DNA of 20,748 nt from a virus: the IMG/VR virus record IMGVR_UViG_3300003322_000407, positions 1 to 20,748 of that record. One strand, given 5' to 3'. Shown piece after piece: positions 14,216 through 20,587 of this stretch. The number at the start of each line of letters is the position of its first letter. Positions within the stretch are counted from its first letter, which is position 1. Below the pieces are notes generated by a model. It was not told the origin of the DNA. It saw nothing but the letters and a program-made list of their open reading frames with translations, and did not search any database. Both the position numbers and the translations under genes were made by a program.

Positions 14216-15321
14216 TGAGCCATCACGCCAGCTATCGCCGCGACGAAGAATTGCAGGAAGCGATCGACGCTATCGACATCGAGTGGTGGCTCGATCGCGA
14301 GGGCATTCGCTACCGGCATACCCGCGGTGCGCGCGGCCCGCAACTGAACGTGAAGGAGTGTCCCTGCTGCGGCAACTCGAACTACAAAGTGTACCTGTCG
14401 GCCGAGACGGGCCTCGGGAACTGCTTTCACGGCGACTGCGAGACGAAGTTCAATCGCTGGAAATTCATCAGCGCATATCTTGGACTGCCGGCGCGCGACG
14501 TCATCGAGCATATCAAGCAGTACGCCCGCGAACAGGGATGGCGCCCGCCGCGTAAGCGCGCGATCGCCGTGAACAACCGCGGCGCGCTCACGCTGCCCGA
14601 GTCCATCGCGTTACCGCACAACGGGCGTAACCTGAGATACCTGGACAACCGCGGCATCAATGGTGACATCGCAGCGTACTTCGAACTGCGCTACTCGCAT
14701 CGCGGACACTTCGACTACATCAGCGAGGAAGGCAAGCCGATGACTCAGGACTACGCCGGCCGCATCATCATCCCGGTCTACGACCTGGAGGGCGAGCTGG
14801 TGTCGTTTCAAGGGCGCGACATCACCGGCGAGGCGGACAAGAAGTACCTGTTTCCACCAGGCTTCGCGTCGACCGGCAGCCACCTGTACAACGGCTACAA
14901 CGCCATCGGCGTCGAGCATGTGGTGCTTGGCGAGGGTATCTTCGACGTCGCCGGCATCAAGGTCGCCTTCGACGCCGAGGTCACGCTGCGCGACATCGTG
15001 TCGATCGGTTCCTTCGGCAAGCACCTGTCGCACGGCGACGACGACAGCCAGCTGGCCAAGCTAGTGCAGTTGAAGGAGAAGGGCCTGCAGGCGGTCACGT
15101 TCATGTGGGATGGCGAGCGCCAGGCGATCCGCGACGCGGTGAAGGCGGCGCAGATGGTGCAAAGCGTGGGCCTGACGGCCCGCGTGGCGCTGCTGCCGAA
15201 GGGGAAAGACCCGAACGAGGCAAGTCCGGAGGAGGTGCGCAACGCCTTCTGGAAGGCCACGTCGATCAACAACTCGAGCGCCACCAAGCTCTTGCTGATC
15301 GCAGAGCGGGAATATGCTTAG
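14215..15321 (+). CDS. DNA primase (zinc ribbon plus TOPRIM)
   Basis: The protein has 368 residues. An N-terminal zinc-binding region (CPCC at 49-52; then NCFHGDC at 69-75) is followed by a helical linker and a TOPRIM core. VVLGEGIFDVAG (about 235-246) holds the conserved Glu. TFMWDGERQAI (about 295-305) supplies the acidic motif, with SIGSFGKHLS between them. The C-terminal LLPKGKDPNEA resembles T7 gp4 and DnaG-like primases. It makes RNA primers for lagging-strand synthesis. It lacks a helicase domain, which is supplied by the preceding gene, so the T7-type fusion is split here. Translation is coupled to the helicase stop. Confidence 0.87.
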   Translation: MSHHASYRRDEELQEAIDAIDIEWWLDREGIRYRHTRGARGPQLNVKECPCCGNSNYKVYLSAETGLGNCFHGDCETKFNRWKFISAYLGLPARDVIEHIKQYAREQGWRPPRKRAIAVNNRGALTLPESIALPHNGRNLRYLDNRGINGDIAAYFELRYSHRGHFDYISEEGKPMTQDYAGRIIIPVYDLEGELVSFQGRDITGEADKKYLFPPGFASTGSHLYNGYNAIGVEHVVLGEGIFDVAGIKVAFDAEVTLRDIVSIGSFGKHLSHGDDDSQLAKLVQLKEKGLQAVTFMWDGERQAIRDAVKAAQMVQSVGLTARVALLPKGKDPNEASPEEVRNAFWKATSINNSSATKLLLIAEREYA

Positions 15322-15336
15322 GAAAGTTGTTTGGAT

Positions 15337-15405
15337 AAGTCATAAATGAATTATATTTCCTGACATTCATCGGTATGATTCATCTATCGACAGCGCAACG
15401 TGCGC
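15337..15405 (+). promoter_or_regulatory. Promoter with dyad operator and leader hairpin upstream of the WGR/ligase operon
   Basis: AAGTCAT-AA-ATGAATT (15337-15352) abuts a -10-like TATATT (15352-15357) at the standard offset. A second TATGAT (15374-15379), with TTATAT 17 bases upstream, could be an alternative start. The leader then carries GCGCA-ACG-TGCGC (15393-15405), a perfect 5-bp stem just before the GAGGG ribosome binding site of the next gene. No strong -35 is visible for the first -10. Confidence 0.6.
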
Positions 15406-15415
15406 GAGGGAACAC

Positions 15416-15865
15416 ATGACATACAAGATTGACACGAACTATCTGGAGCACAGCGGCGGGACCAAGTTCTACGAGACCGTGATGATCCAGGAAGATAACG
15501 GGCCTGGTCTGTTGATCAAACGGTGGGGCGCCATCGCACTGAAGAACGGCGGCGGGCAGACCAAGTACGAGCGCGGCACCCACAGCGTCGTCGCCGGCGA
15601 GAACAACAAGATCCTGGCCGAGAAGCGCAAGAAGGGCTACGACAACGCCACCAAGAGCGGCGCGCTGCACACATGGGCGGGCAAGGAGGTCGACGCCGCG
15701 ATGCTGGCGGGTCTGGTCAAGGGGCATTACGGCCGCGACACCGAAGACTACGTCAAGGACTACTTCGGGCTGAACGGCAGCGCACCGGTCGTCAACGAGG
15801 AGCCGCCGGCGCCGAAGGAACCAGAGACACCCATCGAGCGCGGCGAGACGTGGGGGAGCTGGTAA
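15416..15865 (+). CDS. WGR-domain protein with GSW C-terminal tip
   Basis: Residues ~15-80 of this 149-residue protein match the WGR domain: TKFYE, then LLIKRWGAI (W37, G38, with Ala at the usual Arg), then GGGQTKYE and EKRKKGYD. WGR domains bind DNA breaks and 5'-phosphorylated ends in PARP-type proteins and occur in bacterial MolR-like proteins. A stand-alone phage copy beside DNA ligase suggests recognition of nicks or ends (inference). The C-terminal third is Pro/Glu-rich linker ending ERGETWGSW. That tip is shared with the next protein (KGEDFGSW). The gene starts at ATG 15416 behind GCGAGGG, and its stop overlaps the next start (TAATG). Confidence 0.65.
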   Translation: MTYKIDTNYLEHSGGTKFYETVMIQEDNGPGLLIKRWGAIALKNGGGQTKYERGTHSVVAGENNKILAEKRKKGYDNATKSGALHTWAGKEVDAAMLAGLVKGHYGRDTEDYVKDYFGLNGSAPVVNEEPPAPKEPETPIERGETWGSW

Positions 15866-16092
15866 TGGCTGTTATATCCGAGAACGCCTTCCGATCATAC
15901 TACGCGCGCGGTGAGGCAGACGCCCTTATCGGTCGCCTGACACCCGACATGCAGGACGCGGTGCGCCAGAACATGCTGTGGAACGTGCGCAACGCGATCG
16001 CCTACGAAGCCCGACAGAAGCAAGAGATCGAAGAATTGGAGCAGTACACCACACAAGTCGTCGCCAAGGGCGAGGACTTTGGCAGCTGGTAA
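15865..16092 (+). CDS. Small helical protein with GSW C-terminal tip (75 aa)
   Basis: The start is ATG 15865, overlapping the WGR gene stop. The longer open frame upstream in this phase is a shadow of the WGR gene. The 75 residues are mainly helical (ADALIGRLTPDMQDAVRQNM, then AYEARQKQEIEELEQYTTQV), and the protein ends KGEDFGSW. The last residues parallel those of the preceding protein (GETWGSW): a GE, an aromatic, then GSW. I know no function for it. The short acidic helix with a tethered terminal aromatic tip suggests a small adaptor (inference). Confidence 0.7.
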   Translation: MAVISENAFRSYYARGEADALIGRLTPDMQDAVRQNMLWNVRNAIAYEARQKQEIEELEQYTTQVVAKGEDFGSW

Positions 16093-16106
16093 ATCAAGGA
16101 GCGCAC

Positions 16107-16787
16107 ATGAAAAACGAACCGATCAAGCACGACCAGTCTTACCCGCCGGCCGTGTCCGCCGGCCCGGAGAACGCCTACTACCTGCGCGGCTGCGACGCCG
16201 TGCAGCGCGGCCCATCGTACGCCAGTTGTCTGTTTAAGATCGCCGAGTACGAGCGCGGCGTGGAGCGTGAAATCTACCGCGAGTGCCACCAGGCCATCGC
16301 CGGCCGCCGCTGCATAGCGCTGGAAATGCGCGAACAGGAGAAGCTGCAGGGTGTGGCGCTGTACTACTTCCCGCGCAAGTCGCCGCAGCCTTTGTACCTG
16401 CCATTTAAAGTCACTGGTGACTTTGGTGTACGCATCACAAACCTCACCGATCCGGCGCTGATCCCGAAAGACCCGAAGCCATTGGGGCGCAGTGCTGGCG
16501 TGACCACGAAGCCCGCACCGGCGGCTAAATCGCTCGACGACCATCTGACCGCGGCGACAAGCAGTGGCTTCGCTGATGCGCTGACTGCAGCGGTGGCGGA
16601 TGCAGCGACCGAGAAGCCGATCACCGGCGGCAGCGATGCCATGAAGGCGCTCGTTGCCGAAGCGGTTAAGAGCAGCCCGCCGGTCACGGTGCCGCCGATG
16701 GTCAAGCCCAGCCGGCCGCCGATGCAGCCTGGCGAAACCCCTTTGCAATACGCCCGCCGCCTCGCGGCACAAACCACCAACGCATAA
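16107..16787 (+). CDS. Hypothetical phage protein with Pro/Ala-rich C-terminus (226 aa)
   Basis: The start is ATG 16107, behind AAGGAGCGCAC. The frame is open further upstream only as a shadow. The N-terminal ~115 residues look folded (YYLRGCDAVQRGPSYASCLF, then REIYRECHQAIAGRRCIALE, with VALYYFPRK). The rest is an Ala/Pro/Thr-rich linker ending MQPGETPLQYARRLAAQTT. I do not recognise the family. It lies between the GSW-tip pair and DNA ligase in one operon, so a role in nucleic-acid metabolism is plausible but unproven. A dyad identical in plan to the phage operator is embedded in its coding sequence (16408-16423). Confidence 0.7.
   Translation: MKNEPIKHDQSYPPAVSAGPENAYYLRGCDAVQRGPSYASCLFKIAEYERGVEREIYRECHQAIAGRRCIALEMREQEKLQGVALYYFPRKSPQPLYLPFKVTGDFGVRITNLTDPALIPKDPKPLGRSAGVTTKPAPAAKSLDDHLTAATSSGFADALTAAVADAATEKPITGGSDAMKALVAEAVKSSPPVTVPPMVKPSRPPMQPGETPLQYARRLAAQTTNA
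16408..16423 (+). promoter_or_regulatory. Perfect dyad operator inside a coding gene
   Basis: AAAGTCAC-TG-GTGACTTT (16407-16424) is a perfect 8-bp inverted repeat. It differs from the site at 6366 only at the symmetric inner T-A/C-G pair. It encodes FKVTGDF with unusually AT-rich codons (TTT AAA ... TTT GGT GTA) for this gene. No -10 box follows, so it is not an obvious promoter. It may be an auxiliary operator for looping or a silencing site. Confidence 0.5.
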
Positions 16788-16796
16788 CGAGGAACC

Positions 16797-18200
16797 ATGA
16801 ACTCCAACGAAATTTTCGATTTGATCGAACAAGTTGCCGCTACCCCCGGCAAGAACGACAAGATCGCCCTGCTCAAGGCCCACGCCGGCGACTACACGCT
16901 CAAGCGCGTGCTCGCTGCAGCCTACAACCCGCTCATTAGCTACGGTATCCGCAAGGTGCCCGAGCGCCCCTCGATCGAAATCCAAGGTATGAACCCCATC
17001 GACGATAAGACGTGGGCAATCATCGACGACATGGCGACGCGCAAACTGACTGGCAATGCCATGCTCGAGCAAGTGGCGAGCGAACTGGTACGTCTGTCCC
17101 ACAAGAGTGCCGAGTTGTTCAAGCGCATCCTGCTGAAGGACATGCGCGCGGGTTTCGACGAAGGCACTGTGGGTAAGGTGTGGCCTGGCCTGGTGCCCGA
17201 CTTCCCCTACATGCGCTGCTGCCTGCCGAAGGACGCCAAGATGGACGGCTGGAATTGGGGCGACGGCCAGATCAGCCAGGAGAAGGCTGACGGCATGTTC
17301 ATGAACGTGAACCACGAGGCGGCCGGCAACGTGTTCATTTACAGCCGGCAGGGTTCGATGTTCCCGATGGAGAAGTTCGAATCGCTGGCGACAGCAGTGC
17401 GCACGACGCTCAATCCTGACACACAGAACCACGGAGAGTGCCTGGTGCTGCGCGACGGTGAAGTGCTGCCGCGCGAGATCGGCAACGGCATCCTGAACAG
17501 CGTGCTCAAGGGCAGCGACTTCGGGCCGAACGAGCGCCCGATCTTCCTGGTGTGGGACCAGATTCCGCTGTCCGCGGTCAAAACCAAGGGCAAGTACGAC
17601 GTGCCGTACGTGCAGCGCCTGACCGGCCTGATCCAGCAGCTCCAGCGCAACCAGAGCGGCACCGTGCAACTGGTGCCGACGCGCATCGTCAAGTCGCTGG
17701 CTGACGCCTACAAGCACTACGGCGAACTGCTCGCCAAGGGCAAGGAAGGCACGATCATCAAGCGGCGCGACGCAATCTGGAAGGATGGCACCAGCAAGGA
17801 ACAGGTGAAGCTGAAACTGGAGTTCGAGCTGGACCTGGAAGTGGTAGCGATCGTGCCTGGCAACGAGAACACGAAGAATGCCGGCCGCGCTGGCAGCCTG
17901 ACGTGCAAGACCGATGACGGTCAGCTCGTTGTCGACGTGGCAATCAAGGGCGAAGCGATGCGCGATGTCGTGGACGCGAACCCGGACAACTGGATCGGCA
18001 AGATCATGCCCGTCACGGCGAACATGATCATGCGGCCGAGCGAATCGAATAAACTGTTTAGCCTGTTTCTGCCCCGCTTCACCGAGAGCACGCCGCGCGC
18101 TGAGAAGACCGAGGCCGACTGCCTGGAGCGCGCGTTCGCGATCGAGGAAGCCGCCAAGCAGGGCAAGAAGATCGCCGATGACTGGAAGGAGGCAGCATGA
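16797..18200 (+). CDS. ATP-dependent DNA ligase
   Basis: The 467-residue enzyme joins DNA nicks through a ligase-AMP intermediate. The adenylation motif is QEKADGMF, with the nucleophile K163 (usual pattern KxDG). Later nucleotidyltransferase motifs are GECLVL (about 213-218), KEGTIIK (316-322) and VKLKLEFE (337-344). An OB-fold domain follows, with EVVAIVPG and a C-terminal region as in T4- and T7-type ligases. The N-terminal ~150 residues are a helical DNA-binding-like part. The start is ATG 16797, behind ACGAGGAACC. The stop overlaps the next start (ATGA). It would seal Okazaki fragments made by the helicase-primase operon upstream. Confidence 0.9.
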   Translation: MNSNEIFDLIEQVAATPGKNDKIALLKAHAGDYTLKRVLAAAYNPLISYGIRKVPERPSIEIQGMNPIDDKTWAIIDDMATRKLTGNAMLEQVASELVRLSHKSAELFKRILLKDMRAGFDEGTVGKVWPGLVPDFPYMRCCLPKDAKMDGWNWGDGQISQEKADGMFMNVNHEAAGNVFIYSRQGSMFPMEKFESLATAVRTTLNPDTQNHGECLVLRDGEVLPREIGNGILNSVLKGSDFGPNERPIFLVWDQIPLSAVKTKGKYDVPYVQRLTGLIQQLQRNQSGTVQLVPTRIVKSLADAYKHYGELLAKGKEGTIIKRRDAIWKDGTSKEQVKLKLEFELDLEVVAIVPGNENTKNAGRAGSLTCKTDDGQLVVDVAIKGEAMRDVVDANPDNWIGKIMPVTANMIMRPSESNKLFSLFLPRFTESTPRAEKTEADCLERAFAIEEAAKQGKKIADDWKEAA

Positions 18201-18553
18201 GCGAATACCGCATCGAAGTGCGGCTGAAGAACGCCGACGCCGAGTCGGCGCAGCAGACGCACGAACCGCTGGTGAAGTGGGGCGACATCATCAACGCGCA
18301 GACTGCGGCTGACAAAATCAAGGTGGCAGTCGGCCCGCTGGTCGAGATCGAAACCTGTCAGCTGTACGGCGTGAAAGACGGCCGCCAAGTGGATCTCGGC
18401 GACATCCCGCTGACGCCCGAGCTGAAGGCGCGCGAGATCGTGCGCCAGTACGGACTGGGCGATCCCGACGATGAATGGAGCGAGGCGAGCACCATGCTCG
18501 GCGCTATGCAGGAGATGATCAACTGGCTCAAACAACAAGGACGACTGAAATGA
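18197..18553 (+). CDS. Hypothetical small acidic phage protein (118 aa)
   Basis: I do not recognise it. It starts at an ATGA overlap with ligase and ends at an ATGA overlap with the next gene, so it belongs to the same transcript. The N-terminus (YRIEVRLKNADAESAQ) looks like a beta strand plus helix, and KAREIVRQYGLGDPDDEWSE is followed by a C-terminal helix, ASTMLGAMQEMINWLKQQ. There are no cysteines clustered for metal binding and no membrane segment. Confidence 0.65.
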   Translation: MSEYRIEVRLKNADAESAQQTHEPLVKWGDIINAQTAADKIKVAVGPLVEIETCQLYGVKDGRQVDLGDIPLTPELKAREIVRQYGLGDPDDEWSEASTMLGAMQEMINWLKQQGRLK

Positions 18554-18966
18554 AATTCACCTTCCCCATCACGGTCGATGCCGCCAGCGAAGAAGCGGCG
18601 CTGCGCGTGCGTAACTACGTGAAGACGGCGATCGGCAACGGCTTCAACGCGGGCGAGTTCGACGACGTGGCGACCGCGCACACCGGTGACCTGGATCTCG
18701 TCGAGGATCCGGACGACGTCGGCGCCATCCTTGCCGCGCGCGAGTGTCATGGCGAAGAAGGCAGGATTGAGATCGACGACAACGCCAAGGTCTCGTACAG
18801 CACCGACGGCGGCGCGTACGTGCAGGGCTGGCTGTGGATCGACGACGACATGATCACCCACTACGGTGGCAGCAACCCCGAGACCGGCGCTGGCATGCCG
18901 GCCGACGATGAGCGAGGCGTCGAGCACGCGCCGGCGGAAGATACCGGAGGAGGCCACTGTGACTGA
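18550..18966 (+). CDS. Hypothetical acidic protein, possible DNA-mimic-like composition (138 aa)
   Basis: The start is ATG 18550 at an ATGA overlap. The longer upstream frame is a shadow of the previous gene. The protein begins MKFTFPITVDAASEEAALRV and is strongly acidic: DLDLVEDPDDVG, RIEIDDNAK, then WLWIDDDMI. The composition resembles phage acidic inhibitors, but no known family pattern is recognised, so function is open. The C-terminus GGGHCD overlaps the following GTG start by eight bases. Confidence 0.65.
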   Translation: MKFTFPITVDAASEEAALRVRNYVKTAIGNGFNAGEFDDVATAHTGDLDLVEDPDDVGAILAARECHGEEGRIEIDDNAKVSYSTDGGAYVQGWLWIDDDMITHYGGSNPETGAGMPADDERGVEHAPAEDTGGGHCD

Positions 18967-19144
18967 TCAGCAGATGCAGGCGCTGCGCGCGACGATGCCC
19001 TGGACCGAGCGCACTATCACCAACGGCCGACACACGTTGATCCAGGTGATCGACAATCAGGGGCGCGAAGTGCCGCTCCTGACGCTGGTGCCTTTTGCTA
19101 CCGCCATTAGCCGCAAGCTCGCGGCGAAGGAGAAGGTTGAATGA
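18959..19144 (+). CDS. Hypothetical small protein (61 aa)
   Basis: A GTG start at 18959 is favoured by the excellent GGAGGAGG ribosome binding site 5-12 bases upstream. The upstream part of this open frame lies inside the previous gene. The protein begins with a short helix (MTDQQMQALRATMP), then strands NGRHTLIQVIDNQGREVPLL, then a basic C-terminal helix (AISRKLAAKEKVE). I do not recognise a family. It overlaps both neighbours (8 and 4 bases), so it is fully embedded in the operon. Confidence 0.6.
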   Translation: MTDQQMQALRATMPWTERTITNGRHTLIQVIDNQGREVPLLTLVPFATAISRKLAAKEKVE

Positions 19145-19758
19145 AATACCTGACCACGCTTACCGGCCCGTCTTGCGCGGGCAAGTCGACTCTGGAGCGC
19201 ATGCTTGCCGATCGCGGCGCCCAACGCGTTATTTCCACCACCACGCGCCCGCCACGTGGCGCCGAGAAGAATGGTGAAGACTACTATTTTGTCAGCGATG
19301 GCGAGTTCCACAAGATCAAGAGCAGCGCCGGTTTCGTCGAATGCGTGAAGTTCGGCGACTACTGGTACGGCGTGACGGTCGACGAGCTGGAGCGCTTGTA
19401 CGTGAAAGGCGAGCATATCGTCCTCGTGTGCGAACCGGTCGGCGCCACCCAGATCAAGGAGTACTGCAGCCTGCGCGAGGACATCAAGCTCACTCGCGTG
19501 TTCGTGGACAATCCGTTCGACGTGATCAACGATCGATTCCTCACACGCTTCTACGAAGACATGCGCACGGCAATGATGCTGCGCCAGGGCGACCCGCGTC
19601 AAATCATCGCGCGATACGCCAAACGGTTGACAGTGATGCAGACCGTAGAACAGGGATGGCGCGACGAGCAGGGCGACTACGACATCTACCTGCAGGAGTT
19701 CAACGAGTACACGGCAAAAGCTACCGCGATCACGCTGTCGGACCCTTCCAGGTTGTAA
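19141..19758 (+). CDS. Guanylate kinase-like nucleotide kinase
   Basis: The 205-residue protein has the P-loop TGPSCAGKST (8-17) and the GMP-binding signature STTTRPPRGAEKNGEDYYFV (about 32-51), with EF following. The fold is therefore guanylate kinase, which converts GMP or dGMP to the diphosphate. Phages use such kinases to raise dGTP supply. The central WYGVTVDELERLY is also typical. The C-terminal ~50 residues diverge. It starts at an ATGA overlap, closing the ligase operon, and fits nucleotide supply for replication. Catalysis on a modified nucleotide is possible but not indicated by sequence. Confidence 0.8.
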   Translation: MKYLTTLTGPSCAGKSTLERMLADRGAQRVISTTTRPPRGAEKNGEDYYFVSDGEFHKIKSSAGFVECVKFGDYWYGVTVDELERLYVKGEHIVLVCEPVGATQIKEYCSLREDIKLTRVFVDNPFDVINDRFLTRFYEDMRTAMMLRQGDPRQIIARYAKRLTVMQTVEQGWRDEQGDYDIYLQEFNEYTAKATAITLSDPSRL

Positions 19759-19795
19759 CCTTACTCTGCTATGCTTGAGCGTCTGGAGTGAACCT

Positions 19796-20434
19796 ATGCC
19801 AACGCTCAAAGACATCATTGCCGGCAATTCCGGCGTTTCTCATTTATCTCGCACCCCGCTTTGGGACCAGGACGTGTCAACAATCACGCCGGCCCAGATG
19901 GTCGCCTTCGTCGCAAAGATGAAATTCGCAGGCCGCCGTGACGAGGCTGAATCTGCCATTGAAATTACCCTTCGGGCGATTCGTGACGTTGCGTCTGAGG
20001 GTGTGATCCCGGCACTTAAAATGCTCAGTTATCGACGCGAGGACAGGATCGTGCTCTCTGCCGGTGAACTCGTCCGTGGCCTTCGCTTCCTGGACAGCCT
20101 GCGCGCTGCCGCCATTCTGTTCGCGCTGGAAGTGGGCCTAGACGGCACGGAAGTCACACAGCTTACCCACACGAGCCTCGTTCAGCTACGCGACACTGGC
20201 AAAGTCACCAAGCTTGCTCAGAAATGCTTGGAACGATTCCCACGCCATATCCGATCGCCTTACGTCTTCTGGTGTAATCGCGATGGTCTGCCGGCCCCCA
20301 TCTTTGGTATCGATGAGGCGGTGTTCGATGCCTTCGGTCTTGTCTGGGCAGAGTTGGCGCAAGGGTACGCATACCTTCTCATGATCGATGAAGAGGCGGA
20401 TCGGGATGCCATCAGATTCTTCTTGCACCACTGA
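19796..20434 (+). CDS. Tyrosine-recombinase-like protein lacking catalytic residues (212 aa)
   Basis: The start is ATG 19796, with GGAGTG seven bases upstream. The frame extends to a TTG at 19775 but without support. DRIVLSAGELVRGLRFLDSLRAAAILFALEVGLDGTEVTQLTH (in parts, about 77-121) resembles the integrase core around box I (pattern LLxxxTGLRxSELxxLxW). The expected Arg is Asp (GLDGTEV), and no HxxR or terminal catalytic Tyr motif follows. The N-terminus (PAQMVAFVAKMKF) is helical, like a core-binding domain. It may be a DNA-binding regulator or excision cofactor derived from an integrase, or an unrelated helical protein. It lies beside the tRNA-Cys fragment. Confidence 0.45.
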   Translation: MPTLKDIIAGNSGVSHLSRTPLWDQDVSTITPAQMVAFVAKMKFAGRRDEAESAIEITLRAIRDVASEGVIPALKMLSYRREDRIVLSAGELVRGLRFLDSLRAAAILFALEVGLDGTEVTQLTHTSLVQLRDTGKVTKLAQKCLERFPRHIRSPYVFWCNRDGLPAPIFGIDEAVFDAFGLVWAELAQGYAYLLMIDEEADRDAIRFFLHH

Positions 20435-20515
20435 TGCAATAATGCAACACCTCTAATGTCGAGATAACTCAGGTGGATTGTTGGGTGGATGGCGTATATA
20501 ACATATTGATTTTTA
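20435..20515. other. Non-coding AT-rich stretch before the tRNA-Cys fragment
   Basis: No gene is seen here. The stretch holds short direct repeats (ATGCAATAATGCAA at 20434-20447; GTGGATT and GTGGATG around 20473-20490). TATATAAC (20495-20502) is the inverse of GTTATATA (20518-20525), inside the tRNA fragment. Such repeats around a tRNA edge are typical of phage attachment regions, but recombinase sites cannot be assigned from sequence. Confidence 0.4.
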
Positions 20516-20571
20516 TGGTTATATAGCGGCTTGCAAAGCCGTTCAGACGTGTTCGACTCACGTCCTCGCCT
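20516..20571 (+). other. tRNA-Cys 3' fragment, likely phage attachment-site core
   Basis: From the D-loop onward the sequence reads as tRNA-Cys. TGGTTAT is followed by the anticodon stem-loop GCGGC-TTGCAAA-GCCGT (anticodon GCA). Then come a T arm ACGTG-TTCGACT-CACGT, the acceptor 3' strand CCTCGCC, and the discriminator T typical of tRNA-Cys. The matching 5' acceptor GGCGAGG and the D-stem are absent upstream (only GGCG at 20491). The encoded CCA is missing after the T, where sequence continues ATCGATTCCA. It is therefore a fragment, not a functional tRNA. Temperate phages often carry the 3' part of a tRNA as their att core. The anticodon palindrome CGGCTT...AAGCCG would be the crossover site (inference). 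Confidence 0.65.
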
Positions 20572-20587
20572 ATCGATTCCATCCGCC

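Noticed and set aside
15978-16106. N-terminal extension of the 226-residue protein
   Set aside because: This stretch is a shadow of the 75-residue gene. A good ribosome binding site directly precedes ATG 16107.
16002-17717. 571-codon open frame on the minus strand
   Set aside because: It spans parts of three + strand genes including the ligase catalytic region, has no recognisable domain, and all neighbours run the other way. It is explained by third-position GC bias.
19753-19775. Promoter TTGTAA/TATGCT before the recombinase-like gene
   Set aside because: The spacer is only 11 bases, which is too short for a sigma70 promoter, and no dyad is present.
20491-20571. Complete tRNA-Cys gene
   Set aside because: Only GGCG could pair with the 3' acceptor strand. 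The rest of the acceptor and the D-stem do not pair, the 5' half is about 9 bases too long, and CCA is missing.
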